This document shows, in pieces, positions 40,489 through 49,449 of a stretch of DNA of 64,000 bases. The stretch's first letter is position 1. Each line of letters begins with the position of its first letter. The notes beneath the pieces were generated by a model. It did no database searches. It was given only the letters and a program-made list of their open reading frames with translations, and had not been told where the DNA came from. This DNA comes from Candidatus Hydrogenedentota bacterium (lineage in GTDB: Bacteria > Hydrogenedentota > Hydrogenedentia > Hydrogenedentales > CAITNO01). The stretch is taken from assembly GCA_012730105.1 (NCBI GenBank), contig JAAYBJ010000063.1, positions 1-64,000 on the forward strand, written 5' to 3'. The translations under genes and the position numbers were made by a program.

Positions 40489-42264
40489 TTGCTTGAAACG
40501 CGCCGTTTCGACGAGGCGCTGTCCGTTATAGAAAAGATTATGCACACCGACAGAAGAGAAGAAGCCCTCGGGCAGCTCGCCCGTGTATGGGAGGCACAGA
40601 AGTCGGAAAATGAACGCGTAGCGTCATGGCGAGATATGGCCGGACGTCATCCAGAGGACGACGCGGTTCGGCGCCTGTATGCCGAAGCATTGTTTTTTTC
40701 CGGAAGATACACCGAAGCGGTGGAGCTTATACAAAACGCGGATACCCCATGGCGCTCAAAACCCGAACAGGAAGCTTTGCTCGCCATTGCGCGCTTTGCC
40801 GCAGGGGAAGAAACACCCGAAAACCTCGCCGGAAACGCGCTTTGGAAGGAACGCGCCGAATTAAAAGCGGAAGTTGTCGGCCTGTTGAACCGGGCGGCGC
40901 AACATATGGAATCTGAATCACGCTTCGAGAACGCGCTGCGACTCGTGAACGCCGCCGCGCTTCTTTCCCCGGAATCTGAAACTGCCCTGCTGGACCTGGG
41001 ACGCGTCCACGAAGCCAATGGCAGGGATGAAGACGCGATGCGCCTCTACTGGCAGGGTTTCAGCTCAGTAAACGACGTCAATCAGACAATTATCGCGGAG
41101 CGGATAGATGCCCTGTATGAACGCCTGGGCAACAATGAGGAACGGCTGAAGCAATGGGAGATAATCCACAGGCAGGACAGCGGCAACCCTGTCGCCGCGT
41201 TCCATTTCGGCCTTGCCTGTGAAGCAAATCGTCAATGGCGGGAAGCCGCTGATGTCTATGGCGGAATCACGTCTCCGGAAATGCTGAAACATAAGGCGAA
41301 TCTTCGTCGCGGCGCGGCGCTGTTGCGTCTTGGAAGCATTGAAGAAGGCGCCGGCCTGATACGGTCCGCAGTCTCCGCCGACCCGCAGGCCCATGCGCTC
41401 GGAGCCATGCTCAGCCTGCAGGCGGGCAATGATTTTCTGTTGGCGGGTCAGGTGGACGAAGCGGAAGTAATCTCACTCCTGGCAGTTGAATTGGTGCCGG
41501 AGGACGCGTTTATACAGTTATTCAGAGGCGATGTCCTGAAAGCGCAAGAGCGGAATGCGGGTGCGGTTCAAGCATGGCAAAACGCGCTTCATTCAGGATG
41601 GAATACCATGGCCGGAGCGGAAGCGGGCAGGCGAATCGACAATCTGCTCACGGTGGAAGAGCGGCTTCAATTCTGGGAAGAACTTGCCGCAGCACACCCG
41701 GAATCCCCCTATCCGAACGCACGCCGCGCACTGGCGCTCCTCCCGGCCGGCAGGGCAGCCGAGGCGCTGGCCTTTTGCCGATCCGTAGCCAATGAGACGA
41801 GCACGGATATGGAAGCCCGGTATGCCTGCGCTTTGACAGAATGCGCGACGGGTGACACGGAACAGGGAATGGCAGCGCTGGATGCCATACTCGGACAGGC
41901 GCCCTACCTGAAAAATGACGCACTGCCCGCCCTGGCTGATTTTGGGCTGAAACAGTTGGAGACAGGCAATGCTGAAGTCGCGGAAAGACTGTTGCGAAAG
42001 GCGGTAGAACTGGGCCCGGGAAACCTGCTCTATTACATCCACCTGGGCAGCGCCCTCTTGGCGCAAAAAAAGTACGAAGAAGCGGCCGCGCAATTCCGGA
42101 AAGTGCTCCTTGAAGTACCGGAATCGCCTAATGCAGCGAAGCTGTTTGACGAGGCCCTGGCTGGTTTAAACAATGATGAAACACGCCTGCGCGAGTGGCA
42201 AACCGTTGTAAATACACACCCTGCCGCTGCTATTCCCCGCAACTACCTGGAAGCGTTGAAGTAG
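40489..42264 (+). CDS. Giant membrane-TPR protein, TPR part after the in-frame TAG
   Basis: This stretch continues in the same frame as the previous entry. Codons 40450-40488 (PEKGLLGIKQAN) are open and complete the interrupted TPR, so the TTG at 40489 is only the first possible start after the TAG, with no ribosome-binding site. The 591 residues are nearly all TPR-like helices (LETRRFDEALSVIEKI, LDLGRVHEANGRDEDAM, LGSALLAQKKYEEAAAQFRK). TPR arrays of this kind dock partner proteins; here they would lie outside the inner membrane if joined to the membrane domain. Separate translation is not supported. It ends with TAG followed by G, while the internal TAG is followed by C. Confidence 0.65.
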   Translation: MLETRRFDEALSVIEKIMHTDRREEALGQLARVWEAQKSENERVASWRDMAGRHPEDDAVRRLYAEALFFSGRYTEAVELIQNADTPWRSKPEQEALLAIARFAAGEETPENLAGNALWKERAELKAEVVGLLNRAAQHMESESRFENALRLVNAAALLSPESETALLDLGRVHEANGRDEDAMRLYWQGFSSVNDVNQTIIAERIDALYERLGNNEERLKQWEIIHRQDSGNPVAAFHFGLACEANRQWREAADVYGGITSPEMLKHKANLRRGAALLRLGSIEEGAGLIRSAVSADPQAHALGAMLSLQAGNDFLLAGQVDEAEVISLLAVELVPEDAFIQLFRGDVLKAQERNAGAVQAWQNALHSGWNTMAGAEAGRRIDNLLTVEERLQFWEELAAAHPESPYPNARRALALLPAGRAAEALAFCRSVANETSTDMEARYACALTECATGDTEQGMAALDAILGQAPYLKNDALPALADFGLKQLETGNAEVAERLLRKAVELGPGNLLYYIHLGSALLAQKKYEEAAAQFRKVLLEVPESPNAAKLFDEALAGLNNDETRLREWQTVVNTHPAAAIPRNYLEALK

Positions 42265-42275
42265 GCCCAGCCGTT

Positions 42276-42305
42276 TTGTACTGTCCATGATCGACCGTGT
42301 ATACT
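42276..42305 (+). promoter_or_regulatory. Possible promoter of the radical SAM gene
   Basis: TTGTAC and TATACT lie 18 bases apart, about 88 bases before the ATG at 42394. The -10 box is good, the -35 weak. It would let the radical SAM gene be expressed apart from the TPR gene. Confidence 0.3.
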
Positions 42306-42393
42306 TGCCCCTGACTTGAGGCGGATACGGCACGAAGCCGGGTCGGCACAGGCGGTACGCATAACCCGTATTATTTCCGTTAGAGGCATAAAG

Positions 42394-43374
42394 ATGCGCC
42401 AAATGTTCGAAACAGGTATGGCCCTCGTGAAACTCCATTTACTGCGGAAAAGGGTACCTCTGTTCGCTTCGTGGAACATCACCTTTCGCTGCAATCTTCG
42501 ATGCCTGTATTGCGCCTCCTGTGATGCTCCGCGCGATGAATTGAATACGGCGGAGGTATGCTCCGGGCTGGACGCATTATGGCGCATGGGCACCCGCTGG
42601 ATTACCTTCGGCGGGGGGGAACCCCTGCTTCGCCAGGACATTGGCGAAATCCTGAACTATTCGAAACGAAAAGGCTTTCAAACCTATCTCAGCTCCAACG
42701 GCTGGCTGCTTCAAAACCGTCTTGCCGAGATACGTCCTTACGTGGACCACCTCAATCTCAGCCTGGACGGCACCCGTGAAGTGCATGACAAGGTCCGGGG
42801 CGAAGGCGCCTACGACAAGGTCCTTGAAGCACTGAATCTGTGTAAAAGTTCCGACATCCACGTGAGCCTGCAGTGCGTTTTGAATCGTTACAACCTGGAC
42901 ACGGTGGATGACGCTGTCGCCACGGCAAAAGAATACGGCGTGCCGATTATGTTTCAACCGGCCACCAAATGGCTCAGCACGTCCACCCGTGAGAATCCCA
43001 TCGCCCCCGACACGGCGGAATACCGCGAGGCCATCGCCCATATTGTACAGTTGAAACGGCAGGGTGCGCCGGTGCGCAACTCCTTCACAGGTCTGCGCCA
43101 CCTGGCCTCCTGGCCGGACCCGCAGTCCATTTTCTGCATCGCCGGGCGTTCCATGATCATCCTGGAAGCGGACGGCTCCATGATCGCCTGCCACCAGTGC
43201 CAAGTCGCCGACTTTCTGAACGGCAAAGCGGGCCGGGGCTCCATGGAAGAAAACTTCAAAAACCTGCGGCTACCAACGCATTGTGTCCAATGCTGGTGCG
43301 CGCCGGTGGTTGAGTTGTGTCTGTTCTTTTCCCTGCGCCCGGAAGCCATGCTGAATGCGTTGCGCCATAAATAA
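42394..43374 (+). CDS. Radical SAM protein with SPASM/twitch-like C-terminal cysteines
   Basis: This protein of 326 residues has the radical SAM cluster CNLRCLYC at Cys33, Cys37 and Cys40, the SAM-binding TFGGGEPLL, and LNLSLDG. The C-terminal part holds more cysteines (FCIAGRS, ACHQCQ, HCVQCWCAPVVELC), suggesting an auxiliary iron-sulfur cluster as in SPASM or twitch domains. Such enzymes modify peptides or small substrates. No short precursor peptide is obvious nearby, and the neighbour is a carbamoyltransferase, so a role in sugar or surface-polymer modification is as likely as a RiPP. ATG 42394 has GAGG eight bases upstream; the frame is open further back, right to the stop of the TPR gene. 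Confidence 0.82.
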   Translation: MRQMFETGMALVKLHLLRKRVPLFASWNITFRCNLRCLYCASCDAPRDELNTAEVCSGLDALWRMGTRWITFGGGEPLLRQDIGEILNYSKRKGFQTYLSSNGWLLQNRLAEIRPYVDHLNLSLDGTREVHDKVRGEGAYDKVLEALNLCKSSDIHVSLQCVLNRYNLDTVDDAVATAKEYGVPIMFQPATKWLSTSTRENPIAPDTAEYREAIAHIVQLKRQGAPVRNSFTGLRHLASWPDPQSIFCIAGRSMIILEADGSMIACHQCQVADFLNGKAGRGSMEENFKNLRLPTHCVQCWCAPVVELCLFFSLRPEAMLNALRHK

Positions 43375-43449
43375 ACCGAAAGCGATAATGTTGCTCGTCC
43401 AGCCTGCCCGTATCGCCAGGCGAAACGATAAACCATCCTGGAAATAATC

Positions 43450-45177
43450 ATGACCCTGTGGCTCGGCATAAATGAAGACTTGTTTGATTCGGGTGTCGCC
43501 CTCGGCGACGGGGAAAAGGTGCTGTTCGCCTCCAATGAAGAACGATACACGCGCCGTAAAAATGAAGGCGGCTTCCCGAAACTTGCCTTGGACTCCCTTT
43601 TCGCCTATACCGGCGCGAACCCGTCGGACGTGGACCACATCTGCATGTCCGGCCTGATGACGCCTCCCCCGCCGGTGCGCCTTCTGCCGCGTTCCCATCT
43701 CTGGCTTTACAACGCACGCCGTGAAAAGAAAGACTCGTTCCTGCGCAAAGTAATGGACGACGCCACGTTCTATCTGCCGGTCTCTCACACATCGGAAACG
43801 TCCCTGCTGCGCCGCATGTGCGTGCCCTTTCTGCCGGCCTTGACCCGCATGGTGCTTCCCCGGGCTTTGAAAGGCAAATCCCTTCACTATGTGGAACATC
43901 ATGTGGGCCACGCGGCCGCGGCCTGGAAACTGTCCGGGTTTGAAGAAGCGCTCGTGCTCTCCATTGATGGCATGGGCGATGGGTTGTCCTTGCTGGTGCT
44001 GCACTGCGTTCCCGGAAAACCCATGAAAAGACTTTGGGCGGTTTCCTCCCGGGACAGCCTGGGACTGTTCTTCCAGGTATTGGCCGAAGCCTTCGGATTT
44101 GTGTCCTGCCGGGACGAGGGCAAGATAACCGGCCTGGCCGCCGGGGGAAATGCCGCAAATGTGGAGACACCCTTCCCCTTCCGCTACGACGAGGGTAGGC
44201 TTGAATTTACCGGCGGCTTCGGTTTCGGACAGCGGGGCATCGACTGGGCAAAACGCACACTGGCGGACAAATACAGCAGGGAAGATCTCGCGGCCTGGGC
44301 GCAGGAAAACCTAGAAAAATATGTGGTCGAAATCGCCCGGACCTGGCTGCGCAACACCGGTCTTCGAAACCTGGCTGTGGCGGGCGGTGTTGTGGCCAAT
44401 GTGAAATTGAACCAGCGTCTTCACGAGCTTCCCGAAGTGGACCACCTGTTTGTCCTGCCAAATATGGGCGATGGCGGGTTGGGACTGGGCGCCTTGTGCG
44501 CTCATGACGGCATCGCGCCGCAACGCGTGCGGAATGTCTTCTGGGGCGAATCCTACACAGACGCGGAGATTGAAACCGAGCTGAAGCGGGCAAATCTTGA
44601 TTACCATCAGACCGAAGACATCGAAGCGGAAACGGCAGTACTCCTCGCGCAGGGTCATATCGTCGCCCGATTCTCCGGACGCATGGAATGGGGGCCGCGC
44701 GCCTTGGGGAACCGCTCCATCCTGGTGCGCACCACGGACCGCGTCGTGGTCAACCGTCTGAACCATTTGCTCCAGCGCAGCGATTTCATGCCTTTCGCCC
44801 CCGCCGTCCTCCAGGAAGACGCTCCTCTATACTGCATTCATCCCGAGCCGGCTCTGCATGCCGCCGAGTTCATGACCGTATGTTTCGATTGCACGGACAA
44901 AATGAAGCGGGAAAACCCCGCCATCGTCCATCTTGACGGCACCGCACGTGCCCAGTTGGTGTATAAGGAGAATAATCCCGGCTTCCATAAAATCCTCTCT
45001 ATCTTCAAGGAGAAAACCGGAAGCAGTGTGCTGCTCAACACCAGTTTCAACATTCATGAAGAACCCATCATACGAACGCCTAAGGAGGCGATCACGGCAT
45101 TTTTAAAAGCACAATTGGACTACCTGGCTCTCGGCGCTTTTCTTGTCAAAAGGCAGGACCATGCCCGCGTACAGTAA
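43450..45177 (+). CDS. Carbamoyltransferase, NodU/CmcH family
   Basis: This protein of 575 residues has a two-domain architecture. The N-terminal Kae1-like domain has the metal motif VEHHVGHAAAA and a SIDGMGDG phosphate loop, and it makes carbamoyl-adenylate from carbamoyl phosphate and ATP. AVAGGVVANVKLNQ and GDGGLGLGA follow. The C-terminal domain contains GRMEWGPRALGNRSIL and NTSFNIHEEPI, typical of the family. The acceptor is usually a hydroxyl of a sugar or natural product; here a surface glycan is the likeliest guess. It lies 75 bases after the radical SAM gene and overlaps the propeller gene by 17 bases, so the three probably work together. Confidence 0.9.
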   Translation: MTLWLGINEDLFDSGVALGDGEKVLFASNEERYTRRKNEGGFPKLALDSLFAYTGANPSDVDHICMSGLMTPPPPVRLLPRSHLWLYNARREKKDSFLRKVMDDATFYLPVSHTSETSLLRRMCVPFLPALTRMVLPRALKGKSLHYVEHHVGHAAAAWKLSGFEEALVLSIDGMGDGLSLLVLHCVPGKPMKRLWAVSSRDSLGLFFQVLAEAFGFVSCRDEGKITGLAAGGNAANVETPFPFRYDEGRLEFTGGFGFGQRGIDWAKRTLADKYSREDLAAWAQENLEKYVVEIARTWLRNTGLRNLAVAGGVVANVKLNQRLHELPEVDHLFVLPNMGDGGLGLGALCAHDGIAPQRVRNVFWGESYTDAEIETELKRANLDYHQTEDIEAETAVLLAQGHIVARFSGRMEWGPRALGNRSILVRTTDRVVVNRLNHLLQRSDFMPFAPAVLQEDAPLYCIHPEPALHAAEFMTVCFDCTDKMKRENPAIVHLDGTARAQLVYKENNPGFHKILSIFKEKTGSSVLLNTSFNIHEEPIIRTPKEAITAFLKAQLDYLALGAFLVKRQDHARVQ

Positions 45178-46714
45178 TATCCCCGAAGGAAGCCGCGTGT
45201 CTTCGCGCAAGTTTGTCCACTTCGCTCTGCTGACCGCCGCGGTCCTGTTTACATTCCTGACCTGTGCATGGTGCCGCGCCGCCGACCAGCCGCAATGGGG
45301 CGAAAAATTCACCCGGAACATGATCTCCCAGGAAACCGGGCTTCCTGTACACTTTAGCCTTGAAACGGGAGAAGGTATCCTTTGGTCCGCACCGCTGGGT
45401 GGCGGGTCTTACGGATCACCCATTATAGCCCGGGGCTGTGTGTTCATCGGCTCTAACAATTTGGAACCCCGCGATGTCCGACGCCAGGGAGATTTGGGCG
45501 TGCTGCTCTGCTTGAACGAAAGGGATGGAAGCCTGCGCTGGCAGCTGGCGGCGCCGCATATCGGGGGGGACGATTTTCTGGATTGGCCGGGAGTGGGCAT
45601 GTGTTCCGAGCCGACCGTGGAAGGCGACCGGGTTTACACGGTGACAAACCGCGGCGAGGTGGTTTGCCTGGATCTCGAGGGCCTGCAAAACGGCAATGAC
45701 GGCCCCTTTGTGGATGAAGGCAGGCACGCTACCCCCGAACATCTGCCGGCCATCGAGGCCATTCCGCCCGACGCGGATATCCTGTGGCTTGTTGACCTGA
45801 GGGAGGAAATCGGCCTCTACCCTCATGATTCCCCCCACACAAGTATTTTGCTCGACGGCGATGTGCTCTATCTGAATACAGGTAACGGAGTGGACAATAC
45901 CCATAAGAAAATCGGCAATCCTGCAGCGCCCAGTTTCATCGCGCTGGACAAGAAAAACGGAAGGCTGCTGGCCAGGGAAGATGAGGGCATTGGTCCGCGC
46001 ATCTTTCATTGCAGTTGGTCACCGCCTTCTCTGGGCGAAATAAAGGACCGGCACCTGATCTTTTTCGGCGGGCCAGATGGCGTATGTTACGCTTTTTCGG
46101 CCTTGTCCGGAACGACAGGAGAAACCGTCACACCCTTTGAGTGCGTGTGGCGCTTCGACTGCGATCCGGCCGGACCTAAAGAGAACATTCATCAGTATTC
46201 CGGCAATACACGGGAAAGTCCCAGCGAAATCATGGGCATGCCTGTTTTTTACAACAACCACGTCTACGTGGTCGCAGGCGGCGACATCTGGTGGGGGAAA
46301 CGGCAGGCATGGCTGAAATGCATCGATGCCGACGGGGAAGGCGACATTACAGGTTCCGGGGAGCGCTGGTCTTATGCGATCCCCCGTCAATCCTGCGCTA
46401 CGCCGGCTATCATCAACGGGCTGGTCTTTGTCACCGACGACGCGGGCGGGGTGCATTGTGTGGACGCTGAAACCGGCGAAGGCCATTGGGTCCATCAGGT
46501 CGGGCGCGGCCTCTGGAGTTCCTGCCTCGGCGCGGACGGCCGGGTATACGTGGGCGCGCGAAACGGAACCTTTTCGATACTCGCCGCGGCTAAAGAAAAA
46601 AATGAACTGTTTGCCACCCGTTTCCCGGATCAGATCCATGGAACGCCCACGGCCGCCAACGGCGTCTTGTACGTAGCGACATTGTCCCGGCTGTATGCCA
46701 TCAAAGCCCAATAA
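45161..46714 (+). CDS. Secreted PQQ-binding-like beta-propeller protein
   Basis: This protein of 517 residues has a hydrophobic signal (FALLTAAVLFTFLTCAWCRA) after a polar start. It then forms an outer-membrane-type seven- or eight-bladed propeller of the PQQ-like/quinoprotein class: SYGSPIIARGCVFIGSNN, VLLCLNERDGSLRWQL, VVCLDLEG, HCVDAETGEGHWVHQVG and TPTAANGVLYVATLSRLYAI. No catalytic cofactor residues can be assigned, so it is probably structural or binding. ATG 45161 lies inside the end of the carbamoyltransferase gene, with AGG nearby; this overlap suggests coupled translation. The gene closes the surface-polymer block before mutS. Confidence 0.8.
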   Translation: MPAYSNIPEGSRVSSRKFVHFALLTAAVLFTFLTCAWCRAADQPQWGEKFTRNMISQETGLPVHFSLETGEGILWSAPLGGGSYGSPIIARGCVFIGSNNLEPRDVRRQGDLGVLLCLNERDGSLRWQLAAPHIGGDDFLDWPGVGMCSEPTVEGDRVYTVTNRGEVVCLDLEGLQNGNDGPFVDEGRHATPEHLPAIEAIPPDADILWLVDLREEIGLYPHDSPHTSILLDGDVLYLNTGNGVDNTHKKIGNPAAPSFIALDKKNGRLLAREDEGIGPRIFHCSWSPPSLGEIKDRHLIFFGGPDGVCYAFSALSGTTGETVTPFECVWRFDCDPAGPKENIHQYSGNTRESPSEIMGMPVFYNNHVYVVAGGDIWWGKRQAWLKCIDADGEGDITGSGERWSYAIPRQSCATPAIINGLVFVTDDAGGVHCVDAETGEGHWVHQVGRGLWSSCLGADGRVYVGARNGTFSILAAAKEKNELFATRFPDQIHGTPTAANGVLYVATLSRLYAIKAQ

Positions 46715-46767
46715 CGGCCGTATCCACACATCGAATGGGGGCGTCCTTCCCGCCGCTTCTGCCAAAG

Positions 46768-46797
46768 ATGACCCACCCCCAAGGCAACCAGTATAAT
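46768..46797 (+). promoter_or_regulatory. Candidate mutS promoter giving an almost leaderless transcript
   Basis: A perfect TATAAT at 46792-46797 ends six bases before the mutS ATG at 46804, with ATGACC 18 bases upstream. Transcription would start at or within a few bases of the ATG. No ribosome-binding site precedes this ATG. Confidence 0.4.
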
Positions 46798-46803
46798 ACC
46801 CCC

Positions 46804-49449
46804 ATGACTGATAAGTGGCTGCATACCGCGGATATCTCCCCCCACCACACCACACCGATGCTGCGCCAGTTTTTACAGGCGAAAGCGGAATGTGGTGATT
46901 CCCTGCTTTTTTTCAGGATGGGCGACTTTTATGAAGTGTTTCTGGATGATGCCATTGAGGCGGCGGAGCTGCTGAATCTTGCCCTCACCTCGCGGGATGG
47001 CACAGAGAAAGATCGGCGCATTCCCATGTGCGGGGTGCCCGTCCGGGCGGTGGACGCCTACATCGCCAAATTGGTCCGCATGGGCCGCTCCGTGACCATT
47101 TGCGAGCAGATGGAGGACCCGCGCGAGGCGAAGGGCATCGTGAAACGGCAGGTGGTGCGCACCGTCACGCCGGGAACCGTCATGGAGCCGGAATTGCTGG
47201 AGGACGGGCGCAACAATTACCTGGCCGCGCTGGTATGCGCTGAAGACATGTCGGGGGCGGCCTTTGTGGACATGACTACCGGCGAATTCCTGACCCTGAC
47301 CGCCCCGGCAAAAAACGGGGTCCTTTTTGACGAATTCGCGCGGCTCGCCCCGGCGGAAACATTGATCGCGGAAGCGGAAAATTCTTCATTCACAACTGCG
47401 CTGAAAAAACGGTTTCCCGATATTGTACTTACACACCGGCCCGAGGCCGCCTTCGATCCCGACTACGCCCGCGACCTGGTCATGAGCACCTTCCAACTGA
47501 GCACCCTGAAAGGACTGGGCGCCCTGGAGGACTCCCGGCTCGCCCTGGCATGCGCGGGCGCCGTGATCGCCTATATCCGCGAAACCCAGCGCGATTCCGT
47601 GCCGCATCTCGCCCTGCCGCGCCATTACCAGCCCTCCGCCTATGTGGCGCTCGACGGCAACACCCAACGCAACCTGGAACTGACGGCGACGATGGGCGAC
47701 AAATCCAAGCGGGGCTCGCTGCTGGGCGTGCTGGACAAGACACTAACCGGCATGGGCGAACGCAAACTGCGCCAGTGGATCCTGCATCCCCTTGTCGACG
47801 CGGATGCCATTAATTCGCGGCTCGATGCCGTGACGGAGTTTTACGAGGACATCACCCTGCGCATGGCCTTTCGTGAGCAGGCCAAAGGGATGCCGGACGT
47901 GGAACGGTTGCTCGGGCGCATCACGGCAAGCGCGGGCAATGCCCGGGATGTAAAGGCGCTGGGGCTCGCCCTCGACCGCATTCCCGAAATACGCGCCGCA
48001 CTAGCGGCATCGCAGAGCGTCCTGCTGAAAACAATGTATGAAACCCTGGATCCCCTGGAGGATGTCACAAAGGCCATATCCGGGGCCTTGGTGGACGAAC
48101 CGCCCGCCACACTCAACGAAGGCAACCTGATCCGGGACGGTTACGACGCGGAATTGGACCGCCTGCGAGAACTGGTGCGCGGCGGGGTAAACTGGATCGC
48201 CGCACTGCAGCAGGAGGAACGGGACCGCACGGGCATCCCGAAACTGAAAGTGGGGTATAACCGTGTTTTCGGCTATTACATTGAAATCAGCCGGGGCCAG
48301 GCCCACCTCGCGCCCGCCGACTATGAACGCAAACAAACCCTGGCGAATGCCGAGCGCTTCGTCACGCCCGCGCTAAAAAAGCGGGAAGAGGAAATTCTCA
48401 ACGCCCGGGAAAAAATGGAGTCTATCGAATACGACCTGTTCCTGACGCTGCGCAGGCAGGTTGCCGATGAAGCGCCCCGCATCCGCCAGACGGCGGACAC
48501 CCTGGCCACGCTGGATGTGCTGGCCTCCCTGGCCGAAGTGGCGGCCACCAACAATTATTGCCGGCCGGACATCAACACCTCCGGCGACATTCACATCAAG
48601 GACGGCCGCCACCCCGTTGTGGAAGCGGTAACCCGGCATGGGGAATTCGTGCCCAATGACACCCATCTCGAATCCACCGGGGCGCGCATGCTGATCATGA
48701 CGGGCCCGAATATGGCGGGCAAGTCCACCTACCTGCGGCAGGTGGCGCTCATCTGTCTCATGGCGCAGATGGGCGGCTACGTTCCCGCGTCAGGCGCATC
48801 CATAGGCGTGGTCGACCGCATTTTCACGCGCGTGGGCGCCTCAGACAATCTTGTGCGCGGAGAAAGTACCTTCATGGTCGAAATGATCGAAACCGCCGCA
48901 ATTCTTAATACCGCTAGTGAGAACAGCCTCCTGGTGCTCGATGAAATCGGCCGCGGCACCTCCACCTATGACGGTATCAGCATCGCGTGGTCGGTCGCGG
49001 AGCATATCCATGACACCATTCGTGCGCGCACACTATTCGCCACCCACTACCATGAACTTACCGAACTCGGCGAAAAATTGGAGCACGCGAAAAACGTTAC
49101 GGTATCCGTGCGCGATTGGCAGGACACCATCGTTTTTCTCTATCGCGTTGTGGACGGGGGTGCGGACCACAGTTACGGCATCCAGGTGGCGAAACTGGCG
49201 GGACTGCCCCCGCTCGTCCTGAAACGGGCGCGGGAAATCCTGCAATCCCTGGAATCCGGCGGGCAGGCGGCCGGCGCGGCCGTGGCCCCGGCGCAGCAGA
49301 TGCTCCTTTTCGCACCCGCACTGGACAACGAACCCAGCCAGGTGGAAAAAGAATTGGAAACGGTGGACCCGGACACCTTGTCGCCTCGGGAAGCCCAGGC
49401 GCTGCTCTATCATCTCAAGCATTTGGCGAATCGGCCGCGCGGCGGTTGA
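46804..49449 (+). CDS. mutS: DNA mismatch repair protein MutS
   Basis: This mismatch-recognition ATPase of 881 residues has the usual MutS1 length. The mismatch-probing Phe-X-Glu is Phe42-Tyr-Glu44 in MGDFYEVF. The connector, lever and clamp regions follow (GSLLGVLDKTLTGMGERKL, VGYNRVFGYYIEISRG). The ATPase has Walker A TGPNMAGKSTYLRQ, Walker B LVLDEIGRGTSTYDG and the signature LVRGESTFMVEM. Further N-terminal in-frame starts exist, but family homology begins at MTDKWLHTADISPHHTTPMLRQF, and TATAAT directly precedes this ATG. No mutL is present in the window. The C terminus is short and may hold a dimerisation helix. Confidence 0.96.
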   Translation: MTDKWLHTADISPHHTTPMLRQFLQAKAECGDSLLFFRMGDFYEVFLDDAIEAAELLNLALTSRDGTEKDRRIPMCGVPVRAVDAYIAKLVRMGRSVTICEQMEDPREAKGIVKRQVVRTVTPGTVMEPELLEDGRNNYLAALVCAEDMSGAAFVDMTTGEFLTLTAPAKNGVLFDEFARLAPAETLIAEAENSSFTTALKKRFPDIVLTHRPEAAFDPDYARDLVMSTFQLSTLKGLGALEDSRLALACAGAVIAYIRETQRDSVPHLALPRHYQPSAYVALDGNTQRNLELTATMGDKSKRGSLLGVLDKTLTGMGERKLRQWILHPLVDADAINSRLDAVTEFYEDITLRMAFREQAKGMPDVERLLGRITASAGNARDVKALGLALDRIPEIRAALAASQSVLLKTMYETLDPLEDVTKAISGALVDEPPATLNEGNLIRDGYDAELDRLRELVRGGVNWIAALQQEERDRTGIPKLKVGYNRVFGYYIEISRGQAHLAPADYERKQTLANAERFVTPALKKREEEILNAREKMESIEYDLFLTLRRQVADEAPRIRQTADTLATLDVLASLAEVAATNNYCRPDINTSGDIHIKDGRHPVVEAVTRHGEFVPNDTHLESTGARMLIMTGPNMAGKSTYLRQVALICLMAQMGGYVPASGASIGVVDRIFTRVGASDNLVRGESTFMVEMIETAAILNTASENSLLVLDEIGRGTSTYDGISIAWSVAEHIHDTIRARTLFATHYHELTELGEKLEHAKNVTVSVRDWQDTIVFLYRVVDGGADHSYGIQVAKLAGLPPLVLKRAREILQSLESGGQAAGAAVAPAQQMLLFAPALDNEPSQVEKELETVDPDTLSPREAQALLYHLKHLANRPRGG

